From NCBI GenBank assembly GCA_000711775.1, contig ARYC01017288.1, positions 1-64,000 on the forward strand: a stretch of 64,000 nucleotides of DNA, written 5' to 3'. Below, in pieces: positions 28,331 to 40,300 of the stretch (positions within the stretch are counted from its first letter, which is position 1; each line of letters begins with the position of its first letter). Origin of the DNA: Oxytricha trifallax (lineage: Eukaryota > Ciliophora > Spirotrichea > Sporadotrichida > Oxytrichidae). Made by a program: the position numbers and the translations under genes. The notes under the pieces were generated by a model. It was not told the DNA's origin and did no database searches. It was given only the letters and a program-made list of their open reading frames with translations.

Positions 28331-30116
28331 TCATTCATTTTATTCTTCTTCCTGTATAATGTTAAGAATCATTTAAAATTTAATGAATAATTCAAATGTT
28401 TATTCATATTGCAAAAATTTTGTCAATAAAATAAAAAAAATAATAAATATTTAATAAATAACATCATTTAGTGATGAGTTTTGCTTCTGTGCAGAACTTC
28501 CTAGTGACTCATTTTTCTTCTTTAAATAAAGTCAAACTAATTGATGTTTATGTTATTAGACTGTTGTTTATTTCTTAACATATTCTATCTCAATTAATTA
28601 AATTTAATGCCTATAAATATCTGTATATATCATCAACTTTTTGATTGTATACAAATAGAAATTAATTTACTTATAGTAATTATGCATAAAATTAGTCAGA
28701 ATACTTGAATGGTAATTAATGAGAGGATATTTACTAGTGATCCTTGTGTAGTGGCAGATCAATATTTTTAATTTTTTCACTTTAAAACGATCTGAGTCTT
28801 TTGTCTAAATCTCTCTTGCTTTGCAGAAATCTTTCCTGAACCTCGTTATTACAAATTATAAATGAAAATTTGAGCATTGTTTTCCCAAAAGAAATTTAGA
28901 AAGTAAATGTATAATAAAAAGAGAAATCTTTTAATACTGACACTCGATTTCCCTTTTAGTATCATTTATTATTACTGAGATTATTGTTATATTAAAGGTT
29001 GATAAGCACAATCTATATTTTGTTTATAGCTATGATCATTATCGATTTAAGGGGATCCATGAATTATACTAGTTTGATATTGGCTCTAAATTTAAGGCTG
29101 AGATGATTGCTGTTATTATTATTATTTTTGATTATTAAAACTTAAATCTTATTAAGATTTTCCACTATATTGTAAAATTAAGTAAAATATTTAAATTAAA
29201 ACCATTTTGATTTCTGAATTTTAATCGGTAAAAATTTCAGTGTATTTTGATAATAGTATAGATTTAAATTTTTAATAGGATCCGTGTTAATATTTTGAGA
29301 TTTTGTATTTGAATTGATAAAATCCATAATACCACTTTCAGATGATTAGTAGCAATTTGGATATGCAAATTCAAATTTCTGGCTGCTTCTGATCGAGCCT
29401 GCCTGGGTTGAGTCCTTCTCTCCAGATTTCTAGGTTTTTAAGTCTAAATCTTGTGCTGTCAGAGATTTATTATGGCATAAGGAATCGCATGTAAGCTTCC
29501 TCTTAAGGACTTTATTTTATGAATTATATATTTTTTATAATAAAATGATCGATATGATTTATGGATTGATGTAAAAATACAAATTACAAACCATACTTTA
29601 TTGCTAATGAGGGTCTTATTAGATGATGATAAGGATTTCGATGGAATATGGGGGATCCTAAGTTTCACTTTATCATTACACACAAAACTTTAAATTCCAA
29701 AGTATAATTAATTATCTTCCTGCACGCTATTTCTTCTCAAATTTACATTAGGAAGTGGGCTGATCCTGTTATGGTTGATTTTGACTTAATTTACACACTC
29801 TTGTTAATTTTAATTTAGTAAATTATTTCTTATTAAATTCCAATTTTTATACTAATAATTAGAATAAAGATAATTTTAAATAATATTAATTCATATTTTT
29901 AATGATACAAACCTCTTGTTTTGTTTCTTCAAGTTTTTAAGTAAAAATTTCTCTCTAATTTTGAACATCATTTTATTGATTTTTTGTGAAATATTTGGGC
30001 TTGAGTAATCTGAATATAAATTGTATAAATTCTAAGGTTTTTGTGTAATTTTTAGCGCAAGCTGCCATTAAGCCACCGAAGAGCACTATCAAGACTTTTT
30101 TATCCAAATTTTACAT
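28331..30116 (-). CDS. Unknown protein with N-terminal hydrophobic segment
   Basis: The first block (30116 down to about 29860) starts MQNLDKKVLIVLFGGLMAAC, a short signal-peptide- or anchor-like stretch, and continues with a charged helical region TQKLEETKQEVCIIKNMNQ. Further blocks in the same direction show coding character: PLPNVNLRRNSVQEDNQ and KLRIPHIPSKSLSSSN (29590-29735), TAQDLDLKTQKSGEKDS (29390-29460), NNEVQERFLQSKRDLDKRL (28760-28850) and LKKKNESLGSSAQKQNSS (28470-28530). The frame can be followed to a TGA at 28331-28333. Blocks are separated by long AT-rich inserts. No known domain was recognised. It is divergent from the prolidase gene, with about 410 bp between starts. Confidence 0.5.
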
Positions 30117-30524
30117 TAAAATCCTGATGAAAAATAGCTATAAATATAGGATTAAAGTGGGATTTAAATTATTTAGTGTACATTCACATAAAATATATAA
30201 TTAGTCACAATAAATTGAAGAAAACACATTGATAAAAAATACAATATATTTTTATTTAAATTGTTTGATTTTTCATTTTGTGATAGAATTTATAGAGAAC
30301 ATAGCCTAATATTGCATTTTTAAAAGCAATTTGCATTTTATTAAATGAATTTAATTCTTTCACACATTTCGTATATTTTATCATTACAGTCTCATAAAAT
30401 TTAATATTGTCATTGATATTATAAAAGAGAAATACCTGGATATCTTAATTTAGAGTTAAGAATAAACTTAGATCTTAAGATCTTTCACATCAGATATAAT
30501 TAATTAACAAAAAAATAAACGAAT
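30117..30524. promoter_or_regulatory. Divergent intergenic region
   Basis: A 408-bp A/T-rich stretch between the proposed start of the unknown minus-strand gene and the ATG of the prolidase gene. It must hold both upstream regions, but no specific motif was recognised. Confidence 0.4.
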
Positions 30525-33019
30525 ATGGTAGAATCATACAATTTAGCCAAAGATTTCCCCTACATAGAGAAACTTCCAAACAGCCTTTTCTAAGCAAACA
30601 GAGAGAAATTCATTCAAAATTTGAATCAGAAAGTAGGCCAAGATAAGATTGCAAAGAATGGCATTGCATTGTTTAGAGGAGTCAGTGAAGTCCCAATTTA
30701 CAATTCAGATTGCAATTACCCTATTCATTAAGAAGGAAGCTTCTATAAAATTTAGCTATAATTGTTTAGGATTATTTTGATTTATAATGATTTCATATGA
30801 TTATTATGTAATAAATCTTCGATAAGCACAATTATGCTACCTTTTAATTCATTGTATATAAAATAAAAATGACTTCTATTACTTGTTTGGAGTTTGTGAA
30901 CCTGACTGTTACGGAGTGATTGAATTGACAAACAATGGCAAGCCTGTACTTTTCGTACCTCGTCTCTCCAACATGTACAGAGTGTGGATGACTGTGTTGA
31001 CCAAGGAAGACTTCCATAAGAAATACGAAATCGAAACTTACTATATCGATGAGTTTAAGGATTACCTGGAGAGAGTGCAACTTGAATAGGTTTACCTCAA
31101 TGCTGGAGTCAATTCTGACTCAGATATGCCAACACAGCTTAATAAAATATTGGTGTGAACCATTAAAATTTGATATGATTCGAAATTTTCTGTTATTATA
31201 ATCAACTTCCAGATGAGAAATTGACTGAAGGTTAGACTTTAGATAAAACTACAATTTATCCAATTTTGGCCGATACAAGAGTTACTTTTTTATGATTCTT
31301 TATTCAATCATAATTAAAGTTACTCTAAAGCATTTAATTCATTAAGCATATATTGCTATGAAATATAACTACTTTTAATTTACTAAAACCGATTAAGAAA
31401 TAGATGTAATGAGATGGGCAACTTCAATCACAGTGGAGGGCCACATCGAATTCTTAAGAAAATGTAAAGTGGGCATGCGTGAATCACAAATTGAATCAAT
31501 TTTCAAGGCTTACTGCGAATAGAAATACGCTTGTGGAAGAATGCAGCCATACACTTCCATTTGTGGATGTGGCCACTCAGCCGCCACTCTTCATTATATT
31601 GTGGAAGTAATCGATAATTATTATTCATAAAATAGTATATTATTTGCCAAATGATTAATTAGTTTAGTAATAATGACAATGATCAATATCTAAAGGATGG
31701 ATAAACAATCAGTAAATATAGAGCTAAAATTATGAATTAATAAATGATTCTCATTTTCAAAAGAAATAAAAACTTTATAAATTGTATATTTTTACATATA
31801 GAAGCATTAAGTTATCCAGAAAATACTTAATATAAATTCCTATTTACATAATTAAAATTTATACTTTTAACTCTCTATAATTATATACCTAAATCACAAC
31901 CTTAAGAATCTTTTATAATATAATTTTATAACAAAAACATATAAACTCACATGATTATTATTATTTAAACTATACACTTTATATTATTTTTATGAATGCT
32001 TGTAGATCAAGCACACAGCGTGCATCACTACGCCTCAGACATCACCTCTTCATTCCCTGTAAACGGAAAATTCACGCAGAAGCAGAGAGAAATCTACGAG
32101 ATAGTCCTTAAAGCCAGTTAGACTGTCATGAGTCACCTGAAACCAGGAGTCAACTGGATTGATATGCACTTACTCGCAGAGAGAGTCATATTCACTACAA
32201 AATATAAATAGATTGAGTGCAAATTAATGTGTTATATAAGGGAATTGCTATATAACTTAGATTTAACATTATTCGAATAAACTAGAAAAATTTGAGTTTT
32301 TAGGAATTAACAGGCTTAAGTGAATTAGGTCTAGTTACAGGAGACATAGATGAAATGATCAATGGTAGAGTTGGTTATATCTTTTGATAATTACTTTGCT
32401 TTAAACAAAAATACCCCATATACGATAAGATTAGAGTCACATTCCACCTTATTTATAAAAAGATATATAATCATATTTATATCTTCATGCCTCATGGACT
32501 TGGTCACTTGATTGGTCTAGATGTACACGACGTCGGTGCTTATTTGGAGGGGATCACTCCTCCCCGCAGAACCGGCCCAGGCTTAAGAAACTGCAGAACA
32601 GCCAGAGATATGGAATAAAACTTAATTATTACTGTGGAACCTGGTCTCTACTTCAGAGACTTCTTGCTTGATGGTGAATTTGGAGATGATTTGCAATATT
32701 TTATAAAAAAATTACTAAGAGAATGTAGAATTAAACATGTTAATATGGAAAATCGTTTTAAAAATTAGGTTTTGATTTATCTATTTATGTTAAAATTAAG
32801 AATATATAAAAAAAAATTGAGTATAATTTGCACATTGACTTGAAATACCTTAACCGTGAGAAAATCAGAGAATATCAATAGGAAATAAGTGGTGTGAGAA
32901 TTGAAGATGTAGTGCTCATCACAGATAGTGGCTGTGAGAATTTGAGTTAGGGTCTTCCCAGATCTTGCGAAGAGATTGAGAGATGCATGAAAGGTGAAGA
33001 TAAATGGAGAACAGTATGA
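30525..33019 (+). CDS. Prolidase-like M24 metallopeptidase (Xaa-Pro dipeptidase)
   Basis: Starts [17 protein letters not shown]. The N-terminal creatinase-like domain shows [15 protein letters not shown] (30888) and [17 protein letters not shown] (30940), the form of animal PEPD. The catalytic pita-bread domain follows: [14 protein letters not shown] (31380), [16 protein letters not shown] (31550), MLVDQAHS...[12 protein letters not shown] (31996-32060), [16 protein letters not shown] (32490-32540), ITVEPGLYF (32625) and [17 protein letters not shown] (32895-32945). The five metal ligands of the family (Asp, Asp, His, Glu, Glu) can all be assigned. It should cleave dipeptides ending in proline, in the cytosol. 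At least three IESs interrupt it (pointers CTTCTAT and TACTTTT are clear). Stop TGA 33017-33019; length close to family size. Confidence 0.88.
30740..30879. other. IES with 7-bp pointer CTTCTAT in prolidase gene
   Basis: CTTCTAT is at 30740-30746 and 30873-30879. Removing 30740-30872 (133 bp) joins GAAGGAAG to CTTCTATTACTTG and reads E-G-S-F-Y-Y-L-F-G-V, exactly the expected prolidase sequence. This is protein-level support for the joint. Confidence 0.88.
31283..31376. other. IES with 7-bp pointer TACTTTT in prolidase gene
   Basis: TACTTTT at 31283-31289 and 31370-31376. Removal of 31283-31369 (87 bp) gives R-V-T-F-Q-F-T-K-T-D-Q-E-I-D, matching the family's ...RVFKTDxEL... region with a small insertion. 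A shorter alternative repeat (GTTACT) is also present nearby, so the exact joint is a little uncertain. Confidence 0.65.
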
Positions 33020-34327
33020 TCTTAATGATCAATAATTATTATTACTTTATTATCTTTTTGCTTAAAATATATCAAAATCTTAATCAAATTATGAATTTCT
33101 AGTAAAATATTCAAAATTGAGAATAAATAAATTATAATTCAATTTGAGAATTATTCAAAATTAATTAGAAACAGAACTAATTAACAGATTATTAAATTGA
33201 ATATGGATATTATATAACATTAACTTTTCTGCAAAAGCAATTATGAATTTTTAATTTATCTTTAAATAATTCATAATTAATGATGCTTTATTATGTTATT
33301 CATAATATAAGAGATTATTTTTCATAATAAACTTTCTTACTGATTTATACCGCTTGTATTAAAACACATTCTCTTAAAATAGGGAGAGATTTTAATTACT
33401 AAGGGAGAGATTCTAATTTTACATTTTCGCACTTATTCAATAAACTAGTCAATTACTTATAATTGCCAACACAATAGCTGCTATAACAGAATTTATTATG
33501 AAAATAATTTTCAATAAATTCTCAAAAATTTAAATTAAGCACAATTTGTATTATAATGCTCATAAATGCATATTTTTTTCGAATTATTAAGCAGTTTTCT
33601 TTTTCTATAATAAACTTGCTTAGTTATATTATTTTAATTACTATCATTATTTATTTCGAATCTATTATTTCCTAATGTTTTGTATTTTATCAATAATGGA
33701 ATCAAGTGAAAAAATAATTAATTATTTTCGATATAGCATTAAAATTCTAATTTTATGAAGTAATTTATGGGAATATTAAAATAAAGTATCAAATATTTTC
33801 ACAATAAATCTAGGATTATTAATTACAAATACGATAAAATAAAATAAAATTTATTATTAAATTATTTGATATTTTACGAGTTTTTACATTTAAAACTTAT
33901 TCCAATTAATTTTAGCCTGTTAGATTATAAAAAACTCTTTCATATATGTTGATTAAGTTAAAAATAATATTCATTAATTACATTGTTTTATTTTATTTAT
34001 TAATTTTTTCTTTGATGCTTCATTTTTATATTAAATTTAAACATTAAATTTGATCTGTTTCAATTATTCTTTTGTATTATAGTGCATTTTTATAATCATA
34101 GTAAACATTATAAATAGTTTAATAATTCATTTGTCATTTGATGCACCTATTCTACAGCATCACTAGCATAATTATATTAAAAATTGTATAAATTCTATAA
34201 TTTCTACTAAAATAACATCAATATATATAATTTTATAACAATTTATGTTCTTAAATCTTCAATAATAAATGTTAAGTTATGAAAGAAATCTAAAGTATTT
34301 ATATGAATCAAAGTGAAAATTTTCTCA
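33020..34327. other. AT-rich intergenic region, no gene seen
   Basis: About 1.3 kb between the 3' ends of the prolidase (+) and PP2C (-) genes. It is A/T-rich throughout with frequent TGA and no coding blocks. GGGAGAGATTTTAATT and GGGAGAGATTCTAATT occur back to back near 33380-33415, a short imperfect tandem repeat. Confidence 0.5.
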
Positions 34328-37300
34328 TCAATCCACATATTTTCTGAATCTCCTTTACTTATTTTTGAATTAAGCCACAATTACAGTGATGTCGTCTGGT
34401 TTGCCTCCAGTGGTGTGCTCCTTACCAGCCTATTTGGCTGCATTCGCAAATGGAGAGAAGTTATTCACATCTATAATATAATGAAATAATATTAGAAGAT
34501 CTATATTATATCGTAGATATCATAATTGAAATTAAAATTATGGTACTATTCTATCATATAATTATTCAAAATTAATTGCATTTATATTTAAATCTTCGTA
34601 TAAACTAATTGTACTACCCATAGACTTTATTTTAATTGATGTTTTTTAAAACATAAATAGTAATTTTTAACATATTTTTGCAATAAATTTCCACTTGAAG
34701 CAAGACAAGTAGCAGCTTACTTAACATCTAAATCTTTTCCTATAGCTGACTTTCCTTCATGGTTGAGGTATTCAAAACTCCAAAACCCCTTAGTGAGGTT
34801 TATAAGTGCTTTGATTTGTAGGGTATAGTTGGGGTCTTATTAGGGTTAGTAGAGAAAACGCAAGTTTTATGTGAATTTAATGAATATTTAATGAGTATTA
34901 ATGTGCTTAATTCAAACAAATTTTATCTGCTTATCTTTGTGGTATCTCTTGAACTTAGCTCTCTTTAATGTTTCAAAGTATATCTTCTAATGATGATCTT
35001 GGATATGCTGGAGCTCTTACTATGATCATCTCAACCATTTTCTTAATCTAAGTGCATACATCTTCTTGCTTTATATGTTTAACAGCCATGCTCATTGATT
35101 ACTTTTCTTGCTTTGTTCCGAAGTACGACATACTTTCCATATCGCACTCTAAAATAATTGCTGCTACCGCCCAGATATCCCACTAAACAGAGCCATTAGT
35201 CCACTTCTCTCTTATTGGGAAGTACCCAGGTGTGCCTAGCACTTTAGCTAAAGTCACTATTTCTTACCTTATTGCTCTATTGAAATCAATGACTACTATT
35301 TCTAAAGGACAGAGATTTAGCATTACATTTTCTGGCTTCAAATCTCTATGAACATACCCTAGATCATGCAGCTCTTTCACACCCTTGATCATTTCCGTGA
35401 GTATCTCATTCAAGTCATCTGGGTATCTATTATGGTAGAGATAATCTCTTAGAGTCATTTCAAATTTCTTAAGTCGTAGTGCAATAAAACCATGTCCAAG
35501 AATAACTCCATCGAGTTTAAGCAAGTTCTTGCATTACCTTTTATGAGCCTCTCTTAGTATTATGTATTCATTGGCAAACTCATTTTGATACTGCTCGTTC
35601 CTAATAAGATATTTGAAAGGATATACTTTATAAGCATACTCATCAACTACTATGAGTTTTGCCTTGTTAGGCACATCAATATGTAAATAGTTGTCAATGC
35701 AAAAACTGAGATCTACTGCATTTAATGCAGGTATATACATAGCTCTCTCTTACAAGCATGCTATATATAATTCATTAGCTGGTTGGTTCATTGACTCAAA
35801 ACGTTTCTGCTTCTTAAGTCTCTCTTCCTGCTCTCTTTAAGACTCTACAGTATTGGACTTTCTCTTGGCTGGTATAAGTTTTTATGTTTCTTTATCTTGC
35901 ATTAAAAACTCACTTAAATGATGTTTTTGCATGTGTCTTTTAACTTTAGCTGAGTGAGTGTAAGACTTCATGCAAGTCGTGCACTAATACCTGCCATCGA
36001 CCTTTTCGTGCTTAAAATATATCTTAGCTCTCCCAGAGTGCATCTCTTTGATGTGCCTCTTCAAGCTCGAATCAGTTGAGAAGAAATTTTAGCATTCATC
36101 ACATTAGAATGCTTTAATCTTTTCTAGTGGGAGATGTTCTTTTAACTCCTCAACATCTTCGATTAGCGTTTAAATACTTATCTCTGCTCTCTGCTTCCTG
36201 ATATTTATTTCTAGAACAAACACCTCTGATTCAAACTAAAGAGCTTTAAGCTCTGGCTCCTTTTCAATGTATATGATCTCTGGCTTCTTAGTTTATCCAA
36301 AGTATAGCTAAGATTACCACTGCCAAGAGAGACTCTTTGCGATTCAAGTTAGCAACCATGTTTAAATTCAAATTTAAATTTCTATTATAAAGCTCTAATA
36401 ACCTCTCTAGTTATAGTAACTTTGTATAGGAGTTGGCACTGCAACAACAATGGGTGATTCTTAGGCATAAGACATCATATTTATACTAAGTTTATAACTA
36501 TAAATTTTCTAAATTCATGCTTAATATTTTTAATCTTGGTACCAAATGAGAAAAAATTCAGGTTGGTACTGGTACCAATTAGGTTTTGAACCAAATTGGA
36601 ACTTTTCCATTAAAACCCCATTAGTTTAAAACTAGGTACTAATTAAGTTTTGGTACTATTAAATTGGTACCAATTAAAATTAAACGAATTTAGTACCAGA
36701 ACTAATTAAATTAAAACAAATTTAGGACAAATTTAATGGAACTAAATTGATAAAAATGGAGCTCCATCACTGCAGTTTGTTACAGCTTCTGCAAACTTTC
36801 TCCACGTATCTTTGCAGGGTTGACCTCCTATAAGATGCCCATATTTAATAGTAAGATTTTAAACAATAGGATCCAGAAGTCTATAAGTTATAATTTGAAA
36901 TTCATTAATAGGAAGAGGAACAAAGATGGAATCACTCAATGATCAAATGAAAAGAGTCGAGGCTCAAGAAATGATATCAAGATTCAGAAGTAAGGAAGAT
37001 CTCTATCGATACCTAACTTTACATGGTAAGATAACTTGATGACTATTAACATTTTATACAGTTAGTTTATTCCTTCAAACGATGGAAGGTACCAAAATTT
37101 CATTCTTAAAAGCAATACTTTGTGAGGAGAAGAAAGCTTTTAAAAATAAAAAGATTATACTAATCGAAATTCCCAACTACCCTGAGATTTCAGTCACTAA
37201 TCTTTATGAGGATGCCATGTAAGATGAGGAAGTGGTAGTTTACCTTCCTACCAAGAAACAATTCTCTAATAAACTCCCAGAGAGGAACTTCTTCTTTGGT

Positions 37301-40300
37301 GTTCTTGGTACAATAAAAGAGGATTATCTCAGAGAAATTATTGAAGAATCACATAAGAAACGATATTCTATTTCTCCTGAAGACTAGAAGAAGCAAGGCA
37401 TTCTAATAAGCTCAGCTTGGCTAGAGGAACTTAAGAAGCATCCTTATCTTTCAAGTAAGCTTTGACATATAACTTTGTAGGAAAATCAGGCACTGGTATA
37501 TATCTTATGAAAGAGCATGCTAAGGTTCATAGAGAGAGAAAGTCACAAAAAATTCATGAAGTGAGCAAGAGACTTTATAAAGATGTTTAAAAGCCAGATG
37601 AAATGAACATACATGCAAGAGCTGGCACAAAGAGAAGAAATATGGGCCCAAGCAAGCCATAAGAAGAGGAGAAGAAAGAGAAGCCAAACCCATTCATGGG
37701 CCAGTTTAATATGTGAATATATTCATTCGTTTAAATCTAAAACTTATTTATAAACATTCATTCTTCCCTCTCTCGCACAAATGTTGTCTTATCTACGCTC
37801 ACTCTCTTACAGCTGCTTTGAATAAAGTCTACTATATCGATGGGCAAGTCATGCATAAGATGATACAGCAGAAGCTTCTTGTAGTGAGTCTTTATTTAAC
37901 TCCAGTAGAATTCTATTCCATTAAATTAAGGACTATAAGGAACGTTGTATACAGGGGTTATGTTTAGGTCTTCATAAGCTTTCTTAGACTCCTTAGTCTT
38001 ATGAACTGATAGGTTATCAACAAACAGGATGATCTCTTGGTTGCTATACTTCTCTCTGAGCTTATGTAGGAACTCTATATACTACTCTCGCTTAATAGAG
38101 CGAGGGTGAATAACATAACTCTCTAAGCCTGAATCTTCACTTATACCAGCTAAAATTGCATGAGTGACTACCTTTACTTTTTAGTCATAAACTTCTATGT
38201 TATCATACTTCTTGTACCATGACTTATTAATAAAGTGTTGAACGTAAACACAGCTTCATCTGCATGTATGAACTTGATGTTATTATCAATAGCTCTCTGC
38301 ATTTAATCATATATATAGTTTAAATTAGTACTATAAAATGGCACTGTAAAATCATCACTCTCTTAACTCTGCTGACAGTCTTGAAAGTAATACCATTTCG
38401 TCTATAAATATTGGCTATAGTCTAAGGAGAGATACGCATGTCTGGAAACTTGCGATGAAACATGACAGCTCGTTAGCCAAGAGGAAAGTGAGCCCAATAC
38501 TTTAATGTCTTAGAGTCACAGAGATAGTCAATATGGACCTGTGAGAACTTTTATTTTCTTGCAGGATGTTTCAAGAGCCTGAGTTATAATGTTAAACAGC
38601 TAACAAGCAATAATACCTACAGTTGAGGCACTCTTGTGTAAGAGTCGAGCAATGGCTGTATAATTCAACACTGGTTTAACTTAGTCTATATTAATACTTG
38701 TACCATACCTAAGCTTAAGAAATAAATCTAAATATTACTCATCATAAATAGACCCTAAATTTCGCTAATTTCTATTTCTCATTTTGCAAATTGGCCTAAT
38801 TTCTCTACTAACCCCAATAAGACCCCAACTATACCCTACAAATCAAAGCACTTATAAACCTCACTAAGGGGTTTTGGGGTTTTGATTGCCTGATGCATGT
38901 TTTAATATCTTTATCATACATGTTATCGAGTAGACCATCTGAACCCACTACTATAATGTCGTTGTGCTGCATTTGATGCACTAAAAAGATTATTATTTTT
39001 AAATCAAATTTATAAATGGGAAAGATTTGATTTTCAATTGAACTTATGAGATTTGACATTAGAGTAAACATAATTAGAAAAAAATATTAACTAAAACAAC
39101 AGTATACTTTTAAAATTAATAATAATTGAAATGTGTTAATTGTAATACGACTTCAAAAAATTACTTGGAACCTTTATATTTTTGTTAATTCTTTAATTCA
39201 ACTAACTATTAACTAAATTTATTTTTATATAATTTGTCAGCATCACTAGCAGGATCTCCATTCGTGCCACATTAAAATGAAAAATCATCATAATTGTTTA
39301 AATATATTGTCTTGGTTCCTTTGGATCAATTTAAAGCATCATAAGTTAAAGAATTTTAAAAAGTGAAATTACTGTTTATTTAGAGACCCCTTAATGATCC
39401 ATTCATAAAATATACATGAAATTTATTCTTTAAAATATTTGTATAAATATGATAAAAAATTAACCCTAAAATTCAAAGCATTAAAAAGTAATTAAGCATA
39501 TTTTTTAAACTATAACTAATTTAATTTGGGATAAGAATTTTATTAAATTTTAACTTTGCATTATTTTTTTAAAATTAAATATTAGGGATTAGAGTGGGTG
39601 GACAATCTTAGGATACTATTTTGTTTTAATGAATTATCTAACATATCTTTGAGACTTTGATATTGATCTCTATAGAATTCTTAAAATTTACAATAATTAT
39701 TGAAACTTATCAATTAAATTTATTAATAATGTAATTCAGAGATAAAAATATATTGGCTATATCAATAAAATAAATTATTCACATCATTAGACATTTATTC
39801 AGCCTTTGCTGCAAGACAATTAATCAGAAAATATGTTTATTATATATGATCACATTAAAATGGAAAATCATATCCATGCTGCTACTCTTTAGATCTGTAT
39901 TAAACTTTATTATGTGTTACTTCAATATATAAATATTAACAAAAATTTATTTGTTTACAAGGACAAATCATCGATGTTGATAGAATTAGAGCCTTGATTA
40001 TAATAAGTCGCTTTATCAAATCTAAAAATCGCATACCCTGAATCACCTAAGTTTATAGTTCTTATTTGTCTTGGTACTTTAAATATATAATCTCTAATTA
40101 TATTATTAAATTAAAGCATCACAGCTGTACTACTGCCCTTATTTGTGGTTTGTTTTAATCATATTAAATATATATTATTACTGTTATTTATATCTCTATA
40201 GAACTCTCCCTCTATCAGTTTGATTAATTATTACCAAAAACACATTAATATTTTTAACAAACTTTTAATCTATTAAATTTTTTAGGAATTTTAAATATTA

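Larger units (their letters stand above)
34773..38884. mobile_element. TBE (telomere-bearing element) transposon, 4112 bp
   Basis: The ends are about 85-bp inverted repeats (34773-34857 and 38800-38884) with two mismatches. The outermost 17 bp are telomere-like: CAAAACCCCAAAACCCC at the right end (read inwards) and the same with one C-to-T change at the left. A 3-bp ATT duplication flanks it (34770-34772 and 38885-38887), matching the ANT target of TBEs. It carries the three classic TBE genes: a Tc1/IS630-type 42-kDa transposase (-), a 22-kDa-type protein (+) and a 57-kDa-type zinc-finger/kinase protein (-). Size equals the known 4.1 kb of TBE1. It lies within the PP2C coding sequence. Confidence 0.96.
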
